The notes below the pieces were generated by a model, which worked only from the letters and a program-made list of their open reading frames with translations, was not told the origin of the DNA and did not search any database. A DNA stretch of 64,000 bases from positions 1 to 64,000 of the forward strand of contig VTFK01000362.1 of NCBI GenBank assembly GCA_009617715.1, given 5' to 3'. Below are positions 44,691 to 56,045 of the stretch, piece after piece. Each line of letters opens with the position of its first letter. Position 1 is the first letter of the stretch. Both the position numbers and the translations under genes were made by a program. This DNA is from Plectrocnemia conspersa (Eukaryota > Arthropoda > Insecta > Trichoptera > Polycentropodidae).

Positions 44691-45359
44691 TATATGCTTC
44701 GCAATATTTTTGCCTCCTTTTCTGGTTAATTTTTTTTATATATTTAATCAAATTCAAACGTAAGAAATTGTTTTTATCGAATTTTAGTACATAAATTATA
44801 TAATCATATTAATGTTAAATCGCAATGAATATTATTCGAAAATAATATTGAAATGCGCGATTTGAGATTTATAAATATAAATCAAAATAAAAAAAATATT
44901 TTAATAATAGTGTATTTAGTAGGATGTAGATTATAAGAAACATAAAAATATATAATATAACAGTGCTGCTCCATTTTTCTCATTGCGCAACCATTTTACT
45001 TTTAGCCAGTAATGTTTATGCAAACAGATTCCAAAAGTTGCATAACAGAGGATTGAAGTTTTTAATAAAAATAAATGTATAAGTATATAAAACTCGAAGA
45101 TAAATTAGGGTGGATTTGTGTTAAGGGAAGATGGATTATGGATATATTAGTTTTTATTATAAGTTAGATGGTATTTTAAAATGTATGTTATAAATTTTGA
45201 TATCATGGTATATAAAATAATAACAATGAATTCAATTAAAACATATATCGAACCTAACAAACCTAAGTTTCGATTTTTAACCCTTAACTTAATTAAGCAA
45301 TAATACTTTTATGTAATACTGTGTCTAGAAATGAATAAAAAAAACTGAGGGGCATATGT

Positions 45360-45960
45360 ATAAAAAACAATTCAAGTTGGCGGTCATCCAATCTTCCAAA
45401 GGGCTATCTGCGATATCGTTATTTATTACTTAGCGTCGTTTAAGCTCGCCCTTCGGCCGTTGGGCACGTTTCAGACCTTTCTGATATTATAATTCATTTT
45501 TGCGGTTTTCTACTTCAATATTACAAAAAGAAAAAGCTCAACCGTCGATCTCGTGACCGGTCGGTTAGAATGTACAAAGGGTGGTCGGAAGATGGGGTGG
45601 GTTTGTAGAAAAGTGGAGATAATGGTTGCCCCTATTATTCGCTCCGGGTGGGATATGTCAGCGATTTCCCTAATGAGGATAATTTTCTATTAATGATCGT
45701 TCCTCTCGGGAATGCGATGGTCGCGATAACCCCGAGCGAACCCAATTAAAGCTGCCATATTTGCCATTCGGTGGCTATAATGGCTTGGAAGCGTTTGATG
45801 AAATGAATATTTTATCACAGAAACGTGAATATTTACTACAAATAAAAATATCATACAATCATTAAATAAATTATATCGATTGCCACCATTTTGATTGTTA
45901 CGTGAAAGTTTTAAGGAACGAGGGAAAATAATTTCATAAAATGATAATGAGTCCATTAAT
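45360..45960. other. Less AT-rich non-coding island
   Basis: Sequence such as TCGCCCTTCGGCCGTTGGGC and TCGTGACCGGTCGGTTAG stands out from the AT-rich flanks. A minus-strand frame (45690-45956) crosses part of it but has no motif or splice context. The profile suggests a regulatory or conserved non-coding element. Confidence 0.35.
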
Positions 45961-46639
45961 ATAGAGGTAGTTTATATACCAGGACGACATTCTCACCTAA
46001 GATTAAGATTTGATTGATCAGCAGAAATAGCAAAAAAATGATAACTTAAGTCCACGACGATCAGTTCATATCCGTTTTTGAACTAACCCAATATACGAGT
46101 CTTTGTAATACACTATACGATCCTTAGAAATCGTTATCCATTCTATGGCAATAAATTGAGTAAAAATATATTGTATGTAAACTTTCTTTAGAAAATATAA
46201 ACATTCACAGGTACATAATAAAACATAAAGCTTTATAAAATAGTATTAAAAATGGACACATTTGGTTAATAATATTCGTCCTAGTTGCAAAAATTAAATA
46301 CGTAACTGCTTTTTAAAATTTAACTACGTTCACATTAATTTTAACAACCTTATATAACGACATACAATCTAATCGATAAATAAAACAAGGGACATCATTT
46401 TTAACTAACGATTTTTAGCAAAATTAATTTTGAGCGCATTTCAATTTGTATGAAAAGGAAATAATGAGCTCGCTAAAAGGCTTAATAATATAAAAAAATA
46501 GTAAATATTACAATTAAGTAATACTCGGAGATTACCACTCATTTGCATCAATAAAACTACCCTTGTGAGTAAAAGATGCGCGAGAAAATGCTTCTATTTC
46601 GCGTAAAAACAGCTATTAGCATCTACCACTTATATTAAC

Positions 46640-47480
46640 GATCTTCGAAAGGCGTGAACATATATCATTGCATGGATTATTAAGCGATGCAATTGGCGCA
46701 CCAACATCCGCATCTATGTTATATAAAAAATGGCACATTCTTTTATTGTTTGTGAAGTTAAAAAATATTGTTTTAAAGTTCAGGTTTTTATAAAATTAGT
46801 TTGGGCATAAGACGTTCCTTTTCTTTTATAAAATATTTTTTTCAAAACTAAACTCCTTTTTTAAATTTAGATGATATGCATATTGAGTTGCATAAATCCA
46901 TCACCTAAGGAATTTGTTTGCATTTGCAACCTGCTTTTTTTTGGCTGTTTAAGACATGGTTATATATTAAAAATGGAACATTCTTTCATTATTTGTGACA
47001 TTAAAAAATATTGTTTTGGAGTTTAGGCTTTAATAAAATTAGATTTGGCATGTTATTTTTTTTTAATATATTTTTGCTTAGAACTATACTTTTTGTTTGT
47101 ATATTTTCTAAAAGGTTTAAGTGATATGCATATTGAGTTGCATAAATCCATCACCAAAGGAATTTGTTATGTACTTGCGTCTGTTTGCGATATGGTTATA
47201 TAAGAACGGAATAGCGTAGTTCATAACGTCTCTGACTAGTAACTCTGATGTTGCGTGTTCAAGCCCCGGCAGTGGCATTCGATTTTTATTTATAAAAAAT
47301 GCGGTAATAATAAGTATTTATTATATCTGATTGACTTAATCAGTTGGAACAAATTATCTCCGTTGTAACGCATTGGGCTTACGCCTGTCAGGTTACTACA
47401 GAAGATTATAATCATATAAAAATGGCACATTCTATCATTATATGTAACGTAAAAATATAGTTTTAGAGTTTTAGCTCTTT
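46640..47480 (+). repeat. Tandem repeat (unit about 243 bp) split by a SINE
   Basis: ATGGCACATTCTTTTATT then TTAAAAAATATTGTTTT begins unit 1 near 46729. Unit 2 begins near 46972 (ATGGAACATTCTTTCATTA) and a third start is near 47420 (ATGGCACATTCTATCATTA). Both complete units end with GATATGCATATTGAGTTGCA and TAAATCCATCACC. The third is separated from unit 2 by the SINE at 47208-47411. The head of the array overlaps the repeat shared with 26160-26260. Confidence 0.8.
47208..47411 (+). repeat. tRNA-derived SINE inserted in a tandem array
   Basis: The sequence is GGAATAGCGTAGTTCATAAC, then CTAGTAACTCTGATGTTGC, then the B-box GTTCAAGCCCC at about 47260. The tail has GCGGTAATAATAAG and ends CGCATTGGGCTTACGCCTGT with CAGGTTACTACAG. 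ATATAA flanks both sides and is probably the target duplication. Because it interrupts the repeat array, its limits can be read directly. It is the best reference copy of the family in this window. Confidence 0.8.
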
Positions 47481-48741
47481 TGAGCAAGCCGCTAAAACGC
47501 CGTTTTTTTCACAGAATTGTTACTATAAGATTGCACAGAATTTTAAATCACTACACATTTTTTAAAGCATTTAAGTTACTTTTACAAAGACACGAAAATT
47601 ACCCTACAAGCGAAAAAACTGCTTGATCAAAATATTCGATGGCGTTGTCATTCAAAATACACATTATTGCTCTTATTCGTTCATTAAAAAAGTCACTAGA
47701 TAATAGACCGAAAAATATTAAAAAAATATAACGCTTAAGCTAGTTAAAATAAACCCGTTTACTAATTGGCAAAACTATTATTATAAAAGACCTACAGAAG
47801 ACTTCAAAAAAAAATTTCACACACACACATTTAAAACTACGCCACTACAGGACTTTACCACATTTGTAATGCTTTATTATCTGTTTTATCAATACAATTA
47901 GTTTTGACTCTCAAAATAAAATATGTATTACACATATCCTACTAACGTTTTACTTGCAAATACTATCTGCGTACATGTAGAAGTATACAGAGACGTACAG
48001 AAATTCGTCAAAGCCGCTTGTGTCACACATATAAAGATTTTTTTAATGTCTTAAGAAAGTGTGGAGATGCAATGCAGTGGCAAATAATCAATAATATTTT
48101 ATTAAAATATTGGACAATATTCAACTAACAATAAGTAAATTTAACATAAATCTTAGCTAAAAATGGGTTATGATATATCACCAAGCAATATTTGAGTGTA
48201 TGGTACTTTTACTGGATCAGAGTCGCAATCAAATGACTATAAAAGTTAATGATCTAAGTCGAACTCGAGAGCTCTTACGATTCCTTACAAGGTTCATTTC
48301 CTAATACAATAAGATTATATACAACAATGATTGCTAAATGGTCCGGAGTCTAATTATTATTTTTATTTTTATTATGATTATTATTGTAAATTTTCAGTTT
48401 TTATAATTAACATTTAAAAGTATTATTAAATAAGCAGAATAAATGAATATTTTTTTATTATGAAACTAATTATTTTATAATATTATTTTTCAAAAAATAA
48501 AATATTATATTCATTCGTTTAACAATATTTAACCCATCACAACACTAACTCTAAACGTTATCGCTAATTTATCGAAATTACGTGGCTCTTAATGTGTTAG
48601 AAATCCTCTCAAGAGCGAAACCTCGTTGGATTATTATTATGATAAAGTTTCCTTATTGGCAAACGTGACTAGAATTAAAGCTGTGACTTTTTATAAAATT
48701 TTACATCATTTTTACGATTTTTTTATTTTATTTTTTTCCAG
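47481..48741. other. AT-rich stretch, no gene seen
   Basis: No repeat or exon recognised, apart from the pyrimidine-rich tract leading to the acceptor at 48740-48741. Confidence 0.45.
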
Positions 48742-48874
48742 ATCAAACGTAAAAATGGTGAACATTGTGATTATCAAAGAAAAAAGGACAATATGTGATA
48801 AATTAAAAATCGTGAAGTGAAATAGTAATGACACATCGAAACAATAATAATCGACTATGGAGGAACTGAATGTT
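48742..48874 (+). CDS. Candidate exon: leader plus first six codons
   Basis: A long pyrimidine tract ending TTTTTTTCCAG precedes the exon and a consensus donor GTAAGT follows at 48875. Inside, ATG at 48857 (context CGACTATGG, A at -3 and G at +4) opens MEELNV up to the donor in phase 0. An earlier ATG at 48755, also in strong context (GTAAAAATGG), encodes a separate 21-residue upstream ORF ending at 48820. The exon joins in phase to 50934-51005. I do not recognise the product. The gene may be spliced from the leader at 31160. All of this is prediction from sequence signals. Confidence 0.4.
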
Positions 48875-50933
48875 GTAAGTACAAATTTATTTTATTTTAT
48901 TATTCTAACATTAAATTGTTTATTTTAACATAATATTAATTAGTTTATTAATTTTAATATATTGTAATCCTAGCAAATTAGATAATTACCATTAGTTATT
49001 ATAGTTATAATATAGTGCAAAATTGCTGTTATAATTTCATATTATTCGTAGTTTTTTGATGTATAATATATTATACATAAATTGAATGTTTTATCTATTT
49101 CTTTATATTATGTTACTGCACTTTAAAAATGTTTGGTATTATGAATAGCTTTCGTATTTACTAACTAATAGTTTATTAGCAATCATTTTAATGGCATATT
49201 ATTAAAAGCATGAATAATATTTTTTATTCTCAAAGCTCTCATATAATACAGAATTATTATTTTCTAATAATTAATATTTGTACAGTAATTTATTCTGCTT
49301 ATTGTGACTCAACCTCTTGATTATAATCGCATGTCAAAGTAGCATAGATAATTCATGCATTGAAAAAAACCTATGATATTAATACGTTGTTGTAGTCACA
49401 GAGTCGTACTTTGGTACGATCAAGTTGAACTCTTGAGAATTTGGTGTAACTGCTCGATTGGGCTAGATCAGACAGTTGGAGTGAGTTTTTGCGAATTTGG
49501 TTCAAGAATAATGATAAGGTTTGTCGGTGTTTTTGGTTAATTATAACCGAGTCAATCCTTCCAATTCTCAATATTTTAACCAATGCAAATGTTTTAGGGT
49601 GGAATCAGACTTATTATTTTTGTCTAATACATAGCTTATATTCTTTATCGTGACAGAAGTGCTACTTCTATATAAAGATTTTGGACGAAATGCGAAGAGA
49701 GAAGCGGCGGTTTTACGATTTTTGATGATATAAATTTGGGTCGGCCTTTTTTTGGTTGATGATTGTTTACACCATGGAAAGCTTTAAAAATTCAAGTGCG
49801 AGTGACCGTAAAAAAGTTAGAGAAAGTTTACGAAGAAGTGTCTAAGGAAGTGATTAATGGATGCCCTTTGTAGTATTTTCAAATCTGATCATTTCTTAGT
49901 GAGTTTACGATGGAAATTTTTGCTCTGAAATATAGCAGTTAGCTAATTTTAATATGCAAAAAGTTTTTCTCGCGGTGGTGCTCCATTTTTACAAAAAAAG
50001 CCCAATTTTTCACACATTTAAAACCTGTTTTTTTATATCACTTACTGGTTGAAACTGTTTTTTTTTTCACCGGAGTTTATGATTTTATAGCTTGATATTT
50101 ATATACTCATGTCTACAAATTTGATTTTAATCTTTTAAAGCTATTTTAAGTTTAATAAATTTCATAAACCCGACTTGTGTTTGTTTACTATGTATAACTA
50201 TCGCCTCTTTTAGAAAACTTTTTAAGTCTTTTATTTAAAAATCTTATTAGGTATTGACTTCTGTGTAGCCATGTTTTTTTAAGCATGGTCTCCATAGCAT
50301 TGATGGATAAAATATTATTGATATGTATCTTTATTTATTAAGAAAAATGGAATTTTATTAAATATATTTTTTTCTTGTTACGCTAATCGTAAATATTTCA
50401 ACGTGCTAAAAATACTAGAATTTAAATAAACATATTTAATTATTCGTGACTAAGCTTCGAACAAAAATGACCTAAATTTAATAAATATATGCTATTTATA
50501 AAATTTAAATGGTAAAATTCGATTATACTAAAGGATATTACAGATAATTGCTTCCGACCACTAATTATAAAAGTTGATGAAATTTATTTTGGTAAAATAA
50601 ATTTAATATTTCATTAAATATGATAATTATCTGCGATGTTAAGCTGATTCAAAGAAAATGTATTTTTATACCACATCACCAAATTCGATATAAAAACATA
50701 AAATAATGAGATATAATAGTATTTTAGCTTATTATTATTATGTTAACATTTTAATGTTAAGCACACATTGTTTGCCTTCCAAATGTTATTATATAATTTA
50801 CATTGAATGTGATATGCTACAAAAAATAATCTTATTTTTATAAGATAAAAAATGTTTTAATTAACTTTTCTGTGGAATGGAATTTTCATAGCATTTTTAA
50901 AGGGTATTTTGATCATCCCTTTTTTCCTTTTAG
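48875..50933. other. Putative intron or AT-rich spacer
   Basis: Lies between the two exon-like segments. A moderately complex stretch at 49370-49990 (including a 70-codon minus-strand frame at 49371-49583) may be an unidentified transposon relic. The rest is AT-rich. Confidence 0.35.
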
Positions 50934-51005
50934 GACAGTATCGATAGACTTAAATTGTCCTCGGGCGACGATAAAAATGCTCGTTTAGGATCGAATGAAA
51001 GTTAA
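50934..51005 (+). CDS. Candidate terminal exon of a 29-residue ORF
   Basis: The acceptor CCTTTTTTCCTTTTAG|GAC is strong. The phase carried over from the upstream exon gives DSIDRLKLSSGDDKNARLGS then NES and TAA, so the joined peptide has 29 residues, acidic and hydrophilic, with no signal peptide or membrane segment. AATAAA (51005-51010) overlaps the stop codon, which would give a minimal 3' end. Alternatively GAAA|GTTAAA at 51001 could act as a weak donor into further exons. The less AT-rich codon use here differs from the flanks. I recognise no family. Confidence 0.4.
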   Translation, partial: DSIDRLKLSSGDDKNARLGSNES

Positions 51006-51359
51006 ATAAAGACTTCTCAGAGAGATTTCTAAGAATAAATTGGGTTTTAATGAATAAAACGGCAATACTTGTGCTATATCAGATTGATACATAAATTACT
51101 TTTAAAATATTTATTCATTAAGATAATTAGTTTTTTATCGTAATAGATATTTCAATAAATTTATACAATCAGTTTACTTCATCAAGCTATATCTAAGGCT
51201 AAATATTAAGTTATTTTATATCAAGAGGTCGATTATTTTAGTAAGATAAAAAAAGTTTTATTTTAGTGATACAAATATGTCCTATTTATAAAAATGGTAT
51301 TTTACAACAGCTAATCAATGAATCTTTTAATAAAAATATTTATTTTTTTAGATACTTTT

Positions 51360-52830
51360 ATTTTAACAAGTTCTTTAGATGTGATACATTATTCATTCAC
51401 AATATTAAGTACTTAACCTAAGTTAATATTGATTTCTCGTAGAAATTGGTTCAAACATTTAATTTCTAATGATTTAAAAATATCTTCTACACTTAAAAAT
51501 GATTTTAAAATTTTACTTACAATATAATCTTTATTATATTTAAGCAATATTTTTTCTGGCAATTTTGATTAAGTAAATATCTTATAAATGATTCACATTT
51601 TAAACAAATTTTCTTAACGTCATCAGAGGGCGATAACAAGCCTCCCCGATTTTTATGATATACAAAACTATTATTATTGAAACCGAAAAGAGAATCTACG
51701 CAAATTTCACAAACAATTTTGCGAGAACTCGCAGTTAAAAAATCTGGTAATAAATTTAAATTGTCAAAATTTTCAGCAGTATCATTGACTTTAGTAACTC
51801 TATGCTTATCTGTTTTATATTAATATGGTTGGATGAAAACAATATGCTATTTTTTTTTCTATAAACGGAATGCAATTGTTTCTAAACGCGTCCCTTAATT
51901 CTAAGCGAGTAAGAAGTTTTTTTGTAAATAGCCTTAAATTTCAAACCAAAAAAAAAAAGTTTTAAATGATTACTTATTTTTAAAATGCTATATGATTAAA
52001 TTATATAACTTAAAAATCCTGTTTTTATTTTACTAGAAACTACTCTTTCGCCATTATGGTGTAGAGATAATTTTTTTTTTTAACTTATTAAAAACATCTG
52101 AATGGTTTACTTTACATAGAGGTTTCTTAAAGTTAAACGGCTTTACATTTTTTAAATTTAAAATATCGATTAAAGTCCCTATACAATCATTAAAGTATTT
52201 TTTTATAAAATTCTAATTAATAAAGTTCAGTAGCTAATTCCACTTTCATTTTTTGGTTGTAAAAGCGATTGTGTTTTCACGATAATTTGTAGGCAAAGTG
52301 CAATTTTTTTCGTCCTGTAATTGATACAGTTATATTACAAAATTAAATTTAATATTATTACCCAAGCTATCCTTAAATATTTGTTTGCTTTCCAACGAAT
52401 TCCTTATTAATTTAAGCATGTGATACGGATCTAAAAAACTGCTACTGGATTCCAAGTGCATGGATGCGAAAAAATTGTTTTAAGATCATTATATTGTAAA
52501 CTACAACCCAAATTTTTAATCATAAAAGTTAGTAGAACAACTGTCAAATGTTACAGAAACCACATCTATTTTGCTTTTGTGTACTTTCTTAAACATGATT
52601 GTTATAAATTAGCCTTTTGTGTGACTGATATCCCATCTAATAAAAATATGTTACAGGTAATTTACAGTTACCGTTTATGCACACAATCATAAAAACTAGT
52701 GTTTCTTTTGCAATTGATTGTGTGCATCGGTAAGTTTACTAATCGCGATTTTATCTATAAATAATTTGCAAACTAGTTTTTTTAATTCGTCGATTGAGAT
52801 TTTATTTTTAATGCTTTAAATGCTGCAAAC
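51360..52830 (-). pseudogene. P-element/THAP9-like transposase remnant
   Basis: Read on the minus strand, in order: WKLPVTYF-like and LLDGISVTQKANL near 52590-52660, VVSVTFDSCSTN near 52530-52560, SSFLDPYHMLKLIR near 52400-52440, and RGGLLSPSDDVKKICLK near 51610-51660. The D(P/A)xHMLKL block and the GGLxxPSD block are hallmarks of the P-element superfamily transposase (THAP9 relatives). Many stops and frameshifts break it, and the N-terminal THAP zinc finger is not seen. Terminal repeats were not found, so the limits are those of recognisable coding sequence. The small plus-strand frame at 52456-52692 is a shadow. Confidence 0.8.
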
Positions 52831-53738
52831 CTAACCCTGGATCTGTTTTAATTCTGATAATAATTACCGATGGTTTTTAGGCGAAGCAGGTTAAAATTTA
52901 AAGTTTGTTGAACATATTGATAAGATTTAGGAGAATAATTACTGGGCTACATTTGAATTGTTCTTTCTTTTTATTCCTCAAATAAAAAATCCTTTGTCTG
53001 TTTGATTTAAACTATTTTGAATCAGAATCAAAATTTGCTAATAGTGACAAACCGTATTCTTCAATTAAAAATCCTTTGTCTGTTACTGATTTAATTGTTA
53101 CAGTACCGTAGTTACAGAACAGTTAAAATGTAACAGTACCATAAATGCGAGCTTCCATAAATGACGTAAAATATTTTCAAGTCATATTTTCCGCAATTTT
53201 GGTTCTAAAGGAAATCTAAAAAAACGTGTATAATATTACTAGCTTTAATATGTGACAAAAATATTCACTTATGAAATATTATTTTCAGCATTTATATTAA
53301 ATATAAATGCGAAGTATGATATGCGCAGTCCTAGTTGGCACGTGTTTTGCACGCGTCACTTTTAATAACTTATTCTTAAAATAACAAAATAATTACAGAG
53401 TGTAACATGTGAAATGATAAATTATATGTTGCATTATTTTTACACGAACATGCAGAACAGGAAGGCATATTTGATTAAGCTCGCCGAATGCGCGGAGATA
53501 AGTACGAGAGGTGACTGACCAAGAGATTAGCTTATTATATGTTTATTTGCACGAATTTTCAGTACGTGACGCCTCCTCTATTTATTTCTTTACTCTATGA
53601 TTACAGTATTCTGCCTAACAAACAAACCTCACCAAATCTCAAATTAATATTTTTTGTAGCTTGCGCTGCATTGTGTTTCAGTTTAAACTGGAATATATAA
53701 ATAATCCCATAAAAAACATAGATTGCAAATAATAATAT

Positions 53739-55007
53739 AGGAAAAGCGGAAAGTAATGATAATTTTTTTTCACATACAAAAAATTTATTAAAAAAAATAT
53801 ATATTTATACAATTTTATTCAGTAAAATAATTTCTATTGTTTTCTACTACTTTTCTCCAACGATCAGGCAGCTTTTCAATCCCTTTTTTATAGAGCTCTG
53901 CAGGTTTTTCGTTAAAGAATGATTCTATGTGATTATCGATACTGTCAAATGAATTAAACTTTTTATTTTTAAGGGAATGCTCTAAGATCTAAAAAGATGG
54001 TAGTCAGAGGGTGCGATATCAAGGGAATATGGGGGATGCTGTAAATCTTCAAAATCAAGCTCCCTGCTTTTTTCCTGCGTGATCCGTGCCGGGTGTGGTC
54101 TGGCATTGTCGTGCTGCAAAATTCGCCTTTGATGGTTGACCAAAACTGAACGTTTTTTTTACAGCTCCGCTTTCTTTCTAACTAATTGACCACAGTATAC
54201 CTCTGCAGTAATTGTTTGACCAGGTTTTAATAACTCGTAATGGATTACGCCAATCATGTCCTACCAAACACAAAGAAGGACCTTTTTTAAAGTCTATGAG
54301 GGTTTAGGGGTAGGTATGGGTACTTCGTTTTTAGAAAGCCATTGATTGTTTTCTTTGGATTGTTGTATAGGATCCACTTCTCATCGCTTGTAACGATCCT
54401 TCTCAGAAATAATGCCGTTTCGTGCCTAGACAATAGCGACGAACAGATGGTAATTCGCTGCTCAATGGCCGTTTGTGAAAGTTCGTGCGGTACCCAAATT
54501 CCTTGCCTGTGTTTTTTTCCAATGCGCTTGAGATGGTCTTTAACGGTCGTCCAAGGGCAGCCAAGCTCCTCTGACAATTCTTTGATGGTTTTTCGGGGAT
54601 CCGCTTCCACTGCTGATTTTAACACGTCATCGTCTAATTTTGTAGGTCTTCCTGATTTGGGGGCATTTTTCAATCACCACTTTTAAATTTTCTAAGCCAC
54701 CTGTGACATTTTTGAAGATGCAATACGTCTCCATAAATTTCACAGATGATCTAAGTGTCTTCTTTTGCTTTCTTTCCTTGGTCGAACAAAAATAGCATAT
54801 ACAATAATAACGCAAATGGATCTCCTCGATTTCTGGCCTTGACATTTTTTTCTATAGGGTAAAAAAAAACCTTCTGAGTATTAACAAAAGTAGACTAACA
54901 GAGCTACAAAATAAGATCAAATCTTACGTGTTAACTCGACGACAGCCGGCGGCAAACTAATTTTAAAATCATCCCTTTAAAAATTATCATTTTTTTCCGC
55001 TTTTCCT
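53739..55007 (-). mobile_element. Near-full-length mariner element, broken
   Basis: Left terminus AGGAAAAGCGGAAAGTAATG then ATAATTTTT (53739-53767). The right terminus on the minus strand is AGGAAAAGCGGAAAAAAATG then ATAATTTTT (54979-55007). They match at 27 of 29 bases. Flanking TA-rich sequence is compatible with a TA target duplication, but a one-base difference at the tips leaves the exact junction unclear. At 1269 bp it has the standard size for a mariner, with the transposase on the minus strand. Confidence 0.9.
53825..54845 (-). pseudogene. Mariner transposase pseudogene
   Basis: The frame opens near ATG 54843-54845 (MSRPEIEEIHLRYYC). A helix-turn-helix region follows, CEIYGDVLHLQKCHRWLRKF, in a different frame. 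The longest intact part is 54287-54673 (SGRPTK, ELGCPWTTVKDHLKRIGKKH, WVPHELS, VTSDEKWILYNNPKK), whose DEKW Asp is the first catalytic residue. Further on come VIHYELLKPGQTI, LQHDNARPHPAR with the second Asp, and YSLDIAPSDYHLFRS with the third, a D,D34D triad. It ends near KLPDRWRKVVENN. At least one in-frame stop (VW*DMIG near 54262) and several shifts inactivate it. Head, catalytic residues and tail all remain recognisable, so it decayed after a full-length insertion. Confidence 0.9.
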
Positions 55008-55674
55008 TATATATAACACGTGCATTTTAAATAACATTAACTTCATTGAAACATACTCGCTTTACACATACATAATAATTATTAAAACTTGGTTTTATAT
55101 ATCAATATATACGCGAATTCTATGAATTCTGCACCCTTGATCAAACTAAGGTGCACCTTCAGTAAATTCTGAGTAAAAATATACTTGCTCTTTTATGGCT
55201 AACCACCTACATATTTCTTCTTGCGTGTCACCAGCAGGGGTGGCAATTCAATCAGACGTTCCGGTCCACGCCCATGTCTCTAATACCAATTATGTCAACA
55301 ACTGTGTATACGTATCATATATATAATACATATGCTTGTATATCTCGATATGCCTCATTACCCATAAATTCTCCAGTAGCACCATATGGAATGATACACG
55401 TGCATACAAACATAAATACGAGTCTAGAATTTATGGAGTACATAAGGGAACAGAGAAAGGAAAATTCATCTACCGCACCTTTAAATTGCCATGCATGTAG
55501 GTTTTCCATTTAGTGTGGTTACTTTACTAATGAATATCATGATCGTGGCCCTCGTAATGTAAGAGAGTGTAACGCATCTTTGGTTTAGTAAACGAAGGTG
55601 GAACATAGTAAAAGCGGTTCAGGGTAAAGGTTAATGAAATTAGCTGATCACGATCAGTGCATGTGAGAGCTTAT
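55008..55674. other. Spacer between mariner and LINE, no gene
   Basis: Short overlapping frames on both strands at 55274-55513 have no motif. The sequence is moderately complex but unrecognised. Confidence 0.4.
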
Positions 55675-56045
55675 ACAATTTATTTATTTAGCTTTAAAGC
55701 TAATTAAACATATATTTATTTATTATATATAACATAAACAGAAAATAAAAATAAATAGAAAATATATAAAAAAAAGACATAATATTATAATTTATTTCTT
55801 AATACGCGAAGGCGTTTTTTTTATTCCATCTAGGAAGACCTTTATAGTATTAAATTTATGTTCATCTTTATTTATTATTAATATACTCTGGTAACATATT
55901 ATTTTCTAACTTATATATAAATACTAAAACATTAATTTTCAATATTTCTTGAACTATTGATTTAAACTATTATAATTTTTTTTTGTGTTTATACTTATAA
56001 TATGCCAATTTTTATACTATTGTTTTTATAAAGTACCCTTTAAAT
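55675..56045 (-). mobile_element. 5'-truncated LINE copy, same family as 60270-61640
   Basis: TTTATTTAGCTTTAAAGCTA (55681) corresponds to TTTATTTAGCTTAATAGCTA (60313). Both are followed by AT-rich 3' UTR, then CGAAGGCGTTTTTTTTATTC / CGAAGGTGTTTTTTTATTCC and ACTTATATATAAATACTAAA. The copy loses similarity near 56045, keeping only the 3' UTR and the C-terminal end of the reverse transcriptase frame. The (AAAT)n-like 3' end is at 55675. 5' truncation is the usual outcome of target-primed reverse transcription. Confidence 0.85.

Noticed and set aside
45690..45956. 88-codon minus-strand frame
   Set aside because: It lies in a less AT-rich island where stops are rarer by chance; no motif, promoter or splice context.
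54342..54686. 114-codon plus-strand frame
   Set aside because: It is the antisense shadow of the mariner transposase, whose conserved motifs are all on the minus strand.
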